This document shows, piece after piece, positions 52,477 to 61,910 of a DNA stretch of 64,000 bases. The notes under the pieces are model-generated. The model was not told the DNA's origin, made no database searches, and worked only from the letters and a program-made list of their open reading frames with translations. Origin of the DNA: an uncultured Paraprevotella sp. (GTDB taxonomy: Bacteria; Bacteroidota; Bacteroidia; Bacteroidales; Bacteroidaceae); contig CALULA010000010.1 in the NCBI GenBank assembly GCA_944321365.1, positions 1-64,000 on the forward strand, read 5' to 3'. Both the position numbers and the translations under genes were made by a program. Numbering within the stretch: position 1 is the stretch's first letter; every line of letters starts with the position of its first letter.

Positions 52477-54951
52477 TCACGCTTCCGGACACAGCACCTC
52501 CATCGGCTTCTCACACAGACTGCGGCGCACCTGCGACCACACCATGAGCGCCACAACGGCACACATCCCCAACAGAATCAGCAACATGAAGAACACACCC
52601 GGCATTTCGCCATAGTGAAAATATTCCATCCATTTGTGCATCAGCAGTGTGGCGGGGAAGTAGGCCAGCACGCAGCCCGCCAAGGCACAGAGCAGGTAGC
52701 CCCGCAGCTGGGGCAGGAAGATGTCGCGGAAGCCCGCGCCCATCACCCGCCGGATGGCCATGCTGCGGCGGCGCAGGCGCAGCGAGTAGAGCAGCATGGA
52801 GAACACGCCGGAGAAGGTGACCACCACGCTGAACACGGCCAGGGCCGTGAGCAGATGGGCATAGTAGGCTTCTTCGCGGTAGTTGCCCGCAACGTATTCG
52901 TCCAACGTGGAGAGGTAGACCAGCTCATCAGGCACGCCGGCCCGCTGCAACACACGTCGCACCGCCGCCTCGGCATCCGCACGGTGGCCCGGTGCATACC
53001 TTATATATATGGCGTCCAGCTCCGTGAAACAGCAGTCGTGGTCGTCCGGCACCGGTACAATCATCATCGGCCGCTCCACCTCGTGGAAGTCGTTCAGGCG
53101 CACGTTCACCACAGCGTCCACGCTCAGCCGCCGGTTCATGTAGTGCTTCTCCTTGCCCTCCGACAAGATGCTGTTGGCATTCTCCGGCATCCCGCCGGTG
53201 AACAGTGAGGGAACCCGCTCCAGCCCGGCCAGCCCCAGCTCCTGCATGGCCATGCGATTGAGCCACACGTGGAAGCGTCCGTCCTCGCCACGGAACGGCT
53301 CCGGCTTCCGCCCGTCCTCGGTGCGGAGGCGGAAGAAGTCCACGGCACGGAAGGGCACTTCCACATAGACCATCTGCCTCACCGTCTCCGGCAGGCTGCG
53401 TCCCCCGTAGGCATCGAGCTGCGGGTGCAGGCGGAGCCACTGCTCCTCCGGCAGCACCTGTATCTCGTGACGGGTCACGCGGTTGAAGATGTCCGTGGGC
53501 ATCGCTATGGCATCCGTGATGCCCGCCCCGACCTCCTTGCGGAACTCGTCGGGGAGTGTCTTGAAAAGCGCGTCGTAATTATAGGTCCAAAGCCCTTTCT
53601 GAGGAGCGGCAAATCCAGTGTAAAGGCGCAACAGATTCTCGCGGTCATAGCCCAGGTCGGCATGCACCATGCCATAGAGCTGCCGCTGCATGCCCATGGA
53701 CAGGAACAGCATGAGGGCACACGTGAAACATTGCACCACAAGCAGGTAGACGTGCGACCGTCCGCCCTCGCCCTGTCCCAGGAAAGAACGGCGGTAGGCT
53801 GCCCGCATCCTCCGCACGGGATAGCCCATCCCCACGAGGCAAAACACAGCCGCCGCTGCCGCCACGAGGCCGAAGCACTCATAAAGGAACACGCTCCCGC
53901 CCGGCACCGGACTGCCGTAGCGCAGCCATTCCAGCACCATCGCTGCCAGCAGTATGCCCGCCAGCACCACCGGCATCACCTCCGTGAGCATCCATCCCGC
54001 GTTCTGCGCCGCCGAGGCACCCAGACTGCGGCGCAGGGCGTATTCCCGCATCCGTCCGATGAAGACGGAGGTGTAGACCGCAATGAGATTCACGCAGGCC
54101 CCCAGGAGCAGCAATACTGAAATCACCACAAAGGCGAGCGGATAGAAATAGGCGCGGACGAAGGTGACGTTCAGGCCCGATGTGTGGAACGTGCGCAGGG
54201 GCTGGAGCCGGTAGTAAGAGCCTTTCGCATGGTCCTGCGGCAGGCGCACCCGCTCAATCTCCCGCCGGGTCCGGGCGATGTCGTCCGTGCGGAGCAGGAT
54301 GTGGAAGCGTTGATACCCCGTCCAGTCCCACTGATGCACCTTGAACGGCACGATATAGTCATAGTAGATGTTCGACTCCTTGCGGCAGTCCTCCACAACG
54401 GCGGCCACCGTGTACGTGTCGCCCATGGACCTCACACGTCCGATTTGCTCCCCGGCCACGTCCACCCGCCCGAAGAGCTTGCGTGCCATGCTTTCCGTGA
54501 TGACGTACTGGTACGCCCCGTCCTCCAGCGGCTCCAGCGAGCCAGAGAGCACCTTGGTACCCGTGGTCCGGATGAAAGCGGCGTCGGCCTCCAACCCGTC
54601 GAAAGGCATGGCTTCCTCCTGACGGTCGGGCAGACAGAAGTCTTCGTCCTCTATCGTCTCGCAGAAGTGCCCCACGAGCACATCATCGCTCAGGATGCTG
54701 TCCACCGGCAGGGTTTGCGGATAACCGAAGTAATACGACTGGAACGTCTTCCCGTCCGTCCGCTGCAGCACGTACAGGTTCTTGTAGTCCGGACGGAAGT
54801 AGTCGTAGTGCGTCTCCGTCCACAGCCAGTTCAGGCTGAACGTCAGGCAGATGACGCCCACCGCCAGTCCGGTGACCGACACGACGGCCTGCCAGCCCTG
54901 GTGGCGCAGGTCGCGCAAGGCCTGCCGCAGATTCTGCATAAGTAGTTTCAT
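52477..54951 (-). CDS. MacB-like ABC permease (third copy)
   Basis: The product is 824 residues, with two FtsX-type halves. The N-terminal MQNLRQALRDLRHQGWQAVV leads into helix VSVTGLAVGVICLTFSLNWL and the shared WTETHYDYFRPDYKNLYVL. A periplasmic region, three helices, a second periplasmic region and a last three-helix block (RRRSMAIRRVMGAGFRDIFL, QLRGYLLCALAGCVLAYFP) follow. It is a paralogue of the two other permeases in the operon. It is the last gene of the operon, 59 bp after the ATPase gene. The substrate may be a peptide, antimicrobial or lipid and is unproven. Confidence 0.88.
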   Translation of the reverse strand: MKLLMQNLRQALRDLRHQGWQAVVSVTGLAVGVICLTFSLNWLWTETHYDYFRPDYKNLYVLQRTDGKTFQSYYFGYPQTLPVDSILSDDVLVGHFCETIEDEDFCLPDRQEEAMPFDGLEADAAFIRTTGTKVLSGSLEPLEDGAYQYVITESMARKLFGRVDVAGEQIGRVRSMGDTYTVAAVVEDCRKESNIYYDYIVPFKVHQWDWTGYQRFHILLRTDDIARTRREIERVRLPQDHAKGSYYRLQPLRTFHTSGLNVTFVRAYFYPLAFVVISVLLLLGACVNLIAVYTSVFIGRMREYALRRSLGASAAQNAGWMLTEVMPVVLAGILLAAMVLEWLRYGSPVPGGSVFLYECFGLVAAAAAVFCLVGMGYPVRRMRAAYRRSFLGQGEGGRSHVYLLVVQCFTCALMLFLSMGMQRQLYGMVHADLGYDRENLLRLYTGFAAPQKGLWTYNYDALFKTLPDEFRKEVGAGITDAIAMPTDIFNRVTRHEIQVLPEEQWLRLHPQLDAYGGRSLPETVRQMVYVEVPFRAVDFFRLRTEDGRKPEPFRGEDGRFHVWLNRMAMQELGLAGLERVPSLFTGGMPENANSILSEGKEKHYMNRRLSVDAVVNVRLNDFHEVERPMMIVPVPDDHDCCFTELDAIYIRYAPGHRADAEAAVRRVLQRAGVPDELVYLSTLDEYVAGNYREEAYYAHLLTALAVFSVVVTFSGVFSMLLYSLRLRRRSMAIRRVMGAGFRDIFLPQLRGYLLCALAGCVLAYFPATLLMHKWMEYFHYGEMPGVFFMLLILLGMCAVVALMVWSQVRRSLCEKPMEVLCPEA

Positions 54952-55010
54952 GATTCAGTTTTTTAGGTTGTCCGGTTTTCTTATTGAAATCAGATTGCCT
55001 CGGCATCGCG

Positions 55011-55694
55011 TCAGCCCTGCAGCTCCTCCTCGCCCAGCACACGGCCGTCGAACAGATGGACAATGCGGTCGGCATAACCGGCGTCGTGCTGCGAATGGGT
55101 CACCATCACGATAGTGGTCCCCTCGCGGTGCAGTTCGCTGAGCAGCCCCATCACCTCCTTGCCGTTCCTGGAATCCAGGTTTCCCGTAGGCTCGTCGGCC
55201 AAAATCAGCTTGGGGCGCGTCACGATGGCGCGGGCGATGGCCGTGCGCTGCTGCTGTCCGCCGGAAATCTGCCGGGGGAAATGGTTGGCCCGGTGGGTGA
55301 TGTCCATCCGTGCCATGGCCTCCTCCACACGCTTGCGCCGTTCACTGGCCGGCACGCCCATGTAGAGCAGCGGCAGCCCGATATTCTCCTGCACGGTCAG
55401 TTCATCAATGAGGTTGAAACTCTGGAACACGAAGCCCAGCATCCCCTTACGCAACGCATTGCGCTGACGTTCGCTGTAGCCCGACACGTCCTGCCCATCG
55501 AGCAGGTAGGTGCCGGAAGTGGCACTGTCCAGTAGACCGAGAATGTGCAGCAACGTGGACTTGCCGCAACCCGACGGACCCATGATGGCCACAAACTCAC
55601 CCTGTTCCACACTGACGTTCACCTTGTCCAACGCCCAAGTCTCCACCTCGTCCGTCCGGAACACCTTTGTCAAATCTTTCACTTCAATCATCAT
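55011..55694 (-). CDS. ABC transporter ATP-binding protein (MacB/LolD type)
   Basis: The product is 227 residues. Walker A is AIMGPSGCGKSTLLHILG, the Q-loop region is FVFQSFNLI, the signature is ISGGQQQRTAIARAI, Walker B is LILADEPTGNLDSRN and the H-loop is MVTHSQHD. This is the only ATPase of the six-gene export operon, so it probably serves all three permeases. It sits between the second and third permease genes. Confidence 0.95.
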   Translation of the reverse strand: MMIEVKDLTKVFRTDEVETWALDKVNVSVEQGEFVAIMGPSGCGKSTLLHILGLLDSATSGTYLLDGQDVSGYSERQRNALRKGMLGFVFQSFNLIDELTVQENIGLPLLYMGVPASERRKRVEEAMARMDITHRANHFPRQISGGQQQRTAIARAIVTRPKLILADEPTGNLDSRNGKEVMGLLSELHREGTTIVMVTHSQHDAGYADRIVHLFDGRVLGEEELQG

Positions 55695-55739
55695 AGTCGT
55701 ATCTTTTTAATTGTTTAATAAACTGTTTTTCACTCTCTG

Positions 55740-58157
55740 TCAGGATTCCGGCTGAAGCACCTCCACCGGTTTCTCTCGCATGCAACGGCGCACCTGCCAC
55801 CAGACGACAAACGTTACCAGCAGCATCATACCCACCACAATGGACAACATCAGCCCCACACCCGGTGGAGAGCCGTAGTGAAAATACTCCATCCATTTGC
55901 GCATCAGCATCGCCGCCGGGAAGAATGCCACGGCGCACCCCGCCGCCACGACAAGCAGATAGGTGCGGAGCTGGGACAGGAAGATGTCGCGGAAGCCAGC
56001 CCCCATCACCCGCCGGATGGCCATGCTACGGCGACGCAGCCGCAATGCGTAAAGCAACAGGGAGAACACGCCGGAAAGCATCACAAACAGACTGAAAGCC
56101 GTCAGGGCCGTGAGCAGGTTGGCGTAGTAAGCCTCCTCCTTATAGCAGTCGGCAATGTAGTCCTCCAGCGTGGTCAGGTGTATCTCCTCTTCCGGCACGT
56201 CGAACCTCCGGAGCACGCGGCGCACCGCCGCCTTTGCGTCCTCACGCCGACCGGGGGCGTACTTGATATAAATAGCCTCGGACATCACATAACGGCAATC
56301 AGAAGACTCATGACGTTCAGGTATGCCCACCAGCATCAGTGGCTGTTCGTCTTCATGGAAATCCGTCAGACGGATGTCCGTAATTCCCTTCACGTCCAAC
56401 GGCTTTCCGCCCACGCAACTGGCATTGTCTTTCAGCATCATAATATATCCCCCGTCTTCCACCATTCCGGCATGGAGACGTGCTTCCTGCAGATTCCGCA
56501 CATGGAACTGTCTGCGGGCCGCCTCATTCAACACCACGGGCAGACGGCTGCCTTCTCCGCCAGGCACCAACGCATGCCCGTCGGCCATCCGTATGTGGAA
56601 AAAGTCGAATGCCCGATACGGAATCTCCACATACGCCATCATATTCTCCTCCGTCCTCAAGTCTTTCTTCCCTTCGTTCCATTCGTCCTCCGTCAGAACG
56701 TTAACCTCCACTCTCGACCAGCGGTTGAAAATGTCCGAACGCATGGTAATGGCGTCCGTGATGCCCGCCGTCCGCTCCTTGCTGAACTCCTGTGGCAGAT
56801 CAAAGAAGATAGCATCGTAATTATAATAGTTCCCATTCCAGTTCAGGTCTGTGTCCCATTCCGACCGGCCTCCTGTTTCCAGACGCAACATGTCCGCATA
56901 GTCGAAGCCCAGATCTGAGTGCATCATACCGGAAATCTGCCGTTGCATCCCTAACGAGACGAACAGCAGGAAAGCACAGGCCGTGCACTGCACCACCAGC
57001 AACCAGGTATAGGAATGCCCGCCATCTGCCCGTCCCTCGAAAGTGCGACAGACCTGCCGCCGCACCTTCCACACGGGATAGGCCATCCCTGCACCTACCG
57101 CGATGCAGGAAGCTGCCGCCACACAGCAGAACATCACCTTGACGTGGGACGGACTGCCCGGCACACCGCCCCACCAGACCGCCCATTCCATGGCCATGCC
57201 CGACAGCAAGAGGCCCGACAGCAGCACGGGTAAGACGGTCGTGAACATCCATCCGGCATTCTGACCGTCCGAAGCCCCAAGGCTCCGCCGCAAGGCATAC
57301 TCGCGCGTCCGGCCGAGAAAAACGGACGTATAGACCGCCAAGAGATTGACCATGGCACTCACCCACAGCAGCAAGGCAATCACCGTAAACGCCAGAGGAT
57401 AGAAATAGGCACGCAGGAATGAGTCGCCCGAAAGCAGCTCATGCGCCATACATAAAGGAACACAGGTCCACTTCACTGCCTCCTGCCCCTCATTCGGGCG
57501 CATACGTTCAAGCGTATTCAGGACCGCCTCCGGATGCTTTGTGCGGAAATATATCCTGCACACTCTCCACCAACGTTGATAATTCTGGATTCGAAGGGGT
57601 ATCAACGCATCGTAATCCAGAGTCGTCTCGCCGGCATTGTCCGCTACCACCGCCCCAACGGTCATCAGTTCATTCTGCGAAGAGAATGACCGTCCCGCGA
57701 CATCGGTACGGCCAAAAGCCTTACGGGCCAGACTTTCGGTCAATATCACATTGTCCGGCACAGTGAAAGCCTGCTCCAGACTGCCCGACAAGGCCTTCAA
57801 ACCCAACACGGGCACCATGCCCGGCGATACAAGAAAGGCCTTCCCTAAAGCCTCTTCCCCCAGAGAATCCATCTGAAGTCCCTCACGACGGTACCATACG
57901 ACACCGACCTCAGCCTGCCCCTTCAACAAGCTGTCAATCTGTTCCGCCGTATCATAAGAAACCTCATTTTTCAGCACGTACAAGTCCTTGTAGTCCGGAC
58001 GGAAATGGTCGTAGTTCGTCTCCGTCCACAGCCAGTTCAGGCTGAACGTGAGGCAGACGACGCCCACCGCCAGTCCGGTGACCGACACGACGGACTGCCA
58101 GCCTTGGTGGCGCAGGTTGCGCAGAGCCTGTTTCACATTTTGAGTCCACAAATCCAT
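55740..58157 (-). CDS. MacB-like ABC permease (second copy)
   Basis: The product is 805 residues from the ATG at 58157 (MDLWTQNVKQALRNLRHQGW). An in-frame ATG at 58181 would add eight residues close to the previous gene. It has the same layout as its paralogues: one N-terminal helix, a periplasmic domain, three helices, a second periplasmic domain and three helices. Shared stretches include VVSVTGLAVGVVCLTFSLNW, TREYALRRSLGASDGQNAGW and RRRSMAIRRVMGAGFRDIFL. It probably forms hetero-oligomers with the others. Confidence 0.88.
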   Translation of the reverse strand: MDLWTQNVKQALRNLRHQGWQSVVSVTGLAVGVVCLTFSLNWLWTETNYDHFRPDYKDLYVLKNEVSYDTAEQIDSLLKGQAEVGVVWYRREGLQMDSLGEEALGKAFLVSPGMVPVLGLKALSGSLEQAFTVPDNVILTESLARKAFGRTDVAGRSFSSQNELMTVGAVVADNAGETTLDYDALIPLRIQNYQRWWRVCRIYFRTKHPEAVLNTLERMRPNEGQEAVKWTCVPLCMAHELLSGDSFLRAYFYPLAFTVIALLLWVSAMVNLLAVYTSVFLGRTREYALRRSLGASDGQNAGWMFTTVLPVLLSGLLLSGMAMEWAVWWGGVPGSPSHVKVMFCCVAAASCIAVGAGMAYPVWKVRRQVCRTFEGRADGGHSYTWLLVVQCTACAFLLFVSLGMQRQISGMMHSDLGFDYADMLRLETGGRSEWDTDLNWNGNYYNYDAIFFDLPQEFSKERTAGITDAITMRSDIFNRWSRVEVNVLTEDEWNEGKKDLRTEENMMAYVEIPYRAFDFFHIRMADGHALVPGGEGSRLPVVLNEAARRQFHVRNLQEARLHAGMVEDGGYIMMLKDNASCVGGKPLDVKGITDIRLTDFHEDEQPLMLVGIPERHESSDCRYVMSEAIYIKYAPGRREDAKAAVRRVLRRFDVPEEEIHLTTLEDYIADCYKEEAYYANLLTALTAFSLFVMLSGVFSLLLYALRLRRRSMAIRRVMGAGFRDIFLSQLRTYLLVVAAGCAVAFFPAAMLMRKWMEYFHYGSPPGVGLMLSIVVGMMLLVTFVVWWQVRRCMREKPVEVLQPES

Positions 58158-58193
58158 AGCTTTGATTTTAAGTACATTCAATTCTTTATATAT

Positions 58194-60611
58194 TCAGGAT
58201 TCGGGAGCCAGCACCTCCACCGGCCTCTCGCGCATGCAGCGGCGCACCTGCCACCAGACGACAAGCGATACCAGCACAGACATCGCCACCCAGATGAACA
58301 CCATCAGTCCCGCGCCCGGTTCCTCACCGTAGTAGAAATACTCCATCCACTTGTGCATGAGCAACGATGCCGGGAAGTAAGCCACCACACAGCCCGCCAG
58401 CACGAAGAGCAGATAGGTACGGAGCTGCGGGAAGAGGATGTTGCGGAACTCCGCGCCCATCACACGGCGAATGGCCATGCTCCGACGGCGCAGGCGCAAG
58501 ACATAGAGCAACATGGAGAACACACCGGAAAGCGTCACCAACAGACTGAACACCGTGAGGGCCGTGAGCAGGTTGGCATAGTCGGCTTCCTCCTTGTAGT
58601 TGTCTGAGATATACTCCTCCAAGGTCGTCAAGTGGATTTGCTTGTCCTGCACATCGAACTTCCGAAGTACGCGCCGCACCGCCGCCTCGGCATCCTCACG
58701 CCGGCCGGGAGCGTACTTGACATAGACGGCATCACGCATTTCATAGCGGCATTTATGACGGTTAGGCTTGGCCACCAGCATCAGCGGCCCCTCTTCTTCG
58801 TGGAAATCGGTAAGACGGACCGGCGCAATGCCACACACATCCAATGGCTTCCCCGTCACACAACTGTTTTTGCTCACCAGAGTGTAATTATATCCTTTTT
58901 CTTGTGTTCCCGTGTGAAGATGTGCCTCTCTCAAATCCCGCACGCGGAACTGCTTGCGTGCTGCCTCGTTCAACACCACGGACAAACGGTCGCCACCATC
59001 GGTATGCTCCACGGCCTTCCCCTCAGTCATCCGTATCCCGAAAAAGCCGAAAGCCTCATAAGGAATCTCCACGAATGCCATTCTGTTCTGCTCCGTCATC
59101 TCATCGACCTTCCCTGCGGCCCATTCGTTCTCGATCAGCACATTGACATTCAACCGGGTGAAACGGTTGAAAATGTCCATAGGCATGGCAAGGGCGTCCG
59201 TGATGCCTGCCCCTTGTTCTTTGACGAACTCCTGCGGCAGGTCAAAAAAGATGCCATTGAAATCATAATAGGTCCCGTCCCAGTTCGACACCATAAAACC
59301 GTTCTTCTGGGGATAAGTATGCAGGCGCAATATGTCTTTGCAGTCGAAGCCAAGGTCGGTATGCACCATGCCGGAAATCTGCCGCTGCATGCCCAAAGAC
59401 ACAAAGAGCAGGAACGCACAGACCAGGCACTGCACCACCAACAACCAGGCATGAGAATGTCCACTGTCCGCCCTCCCTTCAAACATGCGACGGCAAGTCC
59501 GCCGCATCTTCCATACGGGATAAGCCATTCCCGCACCGACCACCACACAGGACGCGGCCGCCACAGCGACAAAGACTACCTTGGCATGGGAGAAATTGCC
59601 CGGCACGTCGCCCCACCAGATCGCCCATTCCATGGCCATGCCCGACAGCAGAAGTCCTATCAACAACACAGGAAAAACCGCCGTGTACATCCATCCGACA
59701 TTCTGTCCCCCGGAAGCTCCCAAACTATACCGCAAGGCATACTCGCGGGTCCGCCCGAGAAATATGGAAGTATAGACCGCCAAAAGGTTGACAATGCCCC
59801 CCAACCACAGCAACAAGGCGATACCCGAGAACGCCAAAGGATAGAAATAAGTCTCCAAGAAAGAACCGCCAAAACTCAATTTCGGCATGCGCAAGGGGAT
59901 GTACATTAAATCGGGGGCGTCTTTCCCCTCTTCATAACGACCGCGCTCGAAGGCTTTTATGGCATTTTCGGGATTATCGGTCCGGAAAAAGACACGATAA
60001 GCTTGCCAATCACGCTCGTAGTCGAGAAGTTCGGCCGTAGATATCAGCATGTCAAACTCCACAGCGGTTTGTCCGACATTGTCCGTCACAACTGCTCCCA
60101 CAGTCCGTGCCCATGCCCCCTCACCGAACGATTTGCCAACCACATCGGTGTGGCCAAAAGCCCTACGGGCCACACTCGCGGTGATCACCACATTTCCCGA
60201 AACGGAAAGAGCTCGTTCCGGATCGCCCGCCACCGCCTGCAATCCCAACACAGGCACCATGCCAGGAGACGCCTTTAACGCTCTACACAAGACCTCATCA
60301 TTCAAAGAGTCGGATTGAATCCGGATACCCTCCGGGAGGGGACGTAGAATGCCGACCTCCACAAGTCCGTCCGACAAGCTATCCAAGCGCTCTGCCATGC
60401 GATAGGTTACACTACCTTTCAGCATATATATATCCTTATACCCCGGACGGAAATAATCATAGTTCGTCTCCGTCCATAACCAATTCAGACTAAACGTGAG
60501 GCAGACGATGCCCACCGCCAGTCCGACAGCGGAGATGCCGACCTGCCAACCATGGTGTTTCAAGTCGCGCAAAGCCTGCTTCAAGTCCTGCATCCACAAA
60601 TTCATTTTCAT
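58194..60611 (-). CDS. MacB-like ABC permease (first copy)
   Basis: The product is 805 residues, starting MKMNLWMQDLKQALRDLKHH, with a second ATG two codons on. The helix pattern matches the neighbours: SAVGLAVGIVCLTFSLNWLW, then TREYALRYSLGASGGQNVGW, and the C-terminal RRRSMAIRRVMGAEFRNILF. It is closer in sequence to the second copy than to the third in the periplasmic part. The membrane-fusion gene lies 26 bp upstream. Confidence 0.88.
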   Translation of the reverse strand: MKMNLWMQDLKQALRDLKHHGWQVGISAVGLAVGIVCLTFSLNWLWTETNYDYFRPGYKDIYMLKGSVTYRMAERLDSLSDGLVEVGILRPLPEGIRIQSDSLNDEVLCRALKASPGMVPVLGLQAVAGDPERALSVSGNVVITASVARRAFGHTDVVGKSFGEGAWARTVGAVVTDNVGQTAVEFDMLISTAELLDYERDWQAYRVFFRTDNPENAIKAFERGRYEEGKDAPDLMYIPLRMPKLSFGGSFLETYFYPLAFSGIALLLWLGGIVNLLAVYTSIFLGRTREYALRYSLGASGGQNVGWMYTAVFPVLLIGLLLSGMAMEWAIWWGDVPGNFSHAKVVFVAVAAASCVVVGAGMAYPVWKMRRTCRRMFEGRADSGHSHAWLLVVQCLVCAFLLFVSLGMQRQISGMVHTDLGFDCKDILRLHTYPQKNGFMVSNWDGTYYDFNGIFFDLPQEFVKEQGAGITDALAMPMDIFNRFTRLNVNVLIENEWAAGKVDEMTEQNRMAFVEIPYEAFGFFGIRMTEGKAVEHTDGGDRLSVVLNEAARKQFRVRDLREAHLHTGTQEKGYNYTLVSKNSCVTGKPLDVCGIAPVRLTDFHEEEGPLMLVAKPNRHKCRYEMRDAVYVKYAPGRREDAEAAVRRVLRKFDVQDKQIHLTTLEEYISDNYKEEADYANLLTALTVFSLLVTLSGVFSMLLYVLRLRRRSMAIRRVMGAEFRNILFPQLRTYLLFVLAGCVVAYFPASLLMHKWMEYFYYGEEPGAGLMVFIWVAMSVLVSLVVWWQVRRCMRERPVEVLAPES

Positions 60612-60637
60612 ATAGTTTTTCTTTAATGATTAGATTT

Positions 60638-61891
60638 TCAATTATCCCAAGTCAGCTCCTCGGTCTCCCCAAAGGTGCTGTATCCCGTAGTAATCACCCG
60701 GTCGCCGGGCTGCAGTCCCTCCAGCACCTCATACTGGCGGGGGTTCTGACGACCCAGGCGGAGCGGTACGCGTACGGCCCTCCGCTCGCCGGGCACCACA
60801 CGGTAGACCCACTGCCCACCGGTGACACCGTAGAAGTCGCCGCGCGGAATGACCAGCGTCTGCTCCGGATTGCCCAGTTCCACCTGCACCCGAAGCGTCT
60901 GCCCGATGCGCAACGACGGCGGAACGGAATCTGCAAAGGACAACTCCACGGTAAACGTCCGGTCTTTCACCTCCGGCACCACCCGCTTCACGGCCATGCC
61001 ATAGGCCTTACCCTTGTAGGTAGCGCGGGCGGGAAGACCCGACACGATACGATCTATGTAGTATTCACCAGGCGTGATACGCACCTTGAAGCGGTCGAGC
61101 ACCTTGATTTCCCCGATTTCGCCGCCCGCCGCCACCTGCTGTCCGGGCACCACCTGCAGACTGCTCAGCTGTCCGGCCAGCGGCGCGCGCACCACCAGTC
61201 CGTCGCGACGGGCTTTTATCCGCTCAAATTTACGAATTTCCTGCTCACGGTCGGCCTTGATGAGCGAGCATCGCACGATGGTGGCGACAGAATCGTGCTG
61301 CAGGCTCTCCTGCTCCAGCTGTCCGGCCTGTATCTTGTACTCATACTCCTTGCGGGCCACATCCAGCTCAGCCTTGCTCTTGATGCCCATCCGGTATTCC
61401 TCTTCGCTCAGGGCGTAACTGTCCGACAGCCGGTCCAGCTCATAGCGGTTCTGCAGCACCTGTTTGCGCAGGAGGAGCGTCTTCTGTTCCATCTCAATCT
61501 CCTGCTCCCTGTAGGTCATGAGTTGCTTGTGCAGTGCGTCCTCCTGACTCTCCAGCTCGTCCGACAACTCCGGGTTGGAAAGCACCAGCAGCGTGTCGCC
61601 CGCCTGTACGGACGTTCCCTCTTCGGCCACGATGCGCTCCACGTAACCGCCCACGCGAGTGTTGACTTTCAAGGCCAGTATGGGCTGGACCACTCCCTCC
61701 TGTTCCACATACTCCAGGAAATCGGTCTGCACAACCTCGGCAATGCCCAATACTTCGACCGACACCCTTTGCTGTGCTGGAGAAAGGATGACCGCCAGCG
61801 TATAGACCGCCAAGACGGCAAACAGTACGGTCGCAACCACATAATATTTATAGCGCAACAACCACGGTTTCTTTTTCAATCTGACATCCAT
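60638..61891 (-). CDS. Periplasmic adaptor (HlyD/MacA-like membrane-fusion protein)
   Basis: The product is 417 residues from the ATG at 61891 (MDVRLKKKPWLLRYKYYVVA). The longer frame to 61987 would overlap the tolC gene. One membrane helix (VATVLFAVLAVYTLAVIL) is followed by a lipoyl-type half (VGGYVERIVAEEGTSVQAGD), a long helical hairpin (residues 120-220, QLMTYREQEIEMEQKTLLLR) and the second lipoyl half with RAPLAGQLSSLQVVPGQQVA. Beta-barrel and membrane-proximal domains end the protein. It links the inner-membrane permeases to TolC. Confidence 0.9.
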   Translation of the reverse strand: MDVRLKKKPWLLRYKYYVVATVLFAVLAVYTLAVILSPAQQRVSVEVLGIAEVVQTDFLEYVEQEGVVQPILALKVNTRVGGYVERIVAEEGTSVQAGDTLLVLSNPELSDELESQEDALHKQLMTYREQEIEMEQKTLLLRKQVLQNRYELDRLSDSYALSEEEYRMGIKSKAELDVARKEYEYKIQAGQLEQESLQHDSVATIVRCSLIKADREQEIRKFERIKARRDGLVVRAPLAGQLSSLQVVPGQQVAAGGEIGEIKVLDRFKVRITPGEYYIDRIVSGLPARATYKGKAYGMAVKRVVPEVKDRTFTVELSFADSVPPSLRIGQTLRVQVELGNPEQTLVIPRGDFYGVTGGQWVYRVVPGERRAVRVPLRLGRQNPRQYEVLEGLQPGDRVITTGYSTFGETEELTWDN

Positions 61892-61910
61892 ATCTTTCTT
61901 TATTACGGTT

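Noticed and set aside
58632..59909. Plus-strand frame of 425 codons inside the first permease gene
   Set aside because: Antisense shadow in a GC-rich gene. The permease frame has clear membrane helices and close paralogues.
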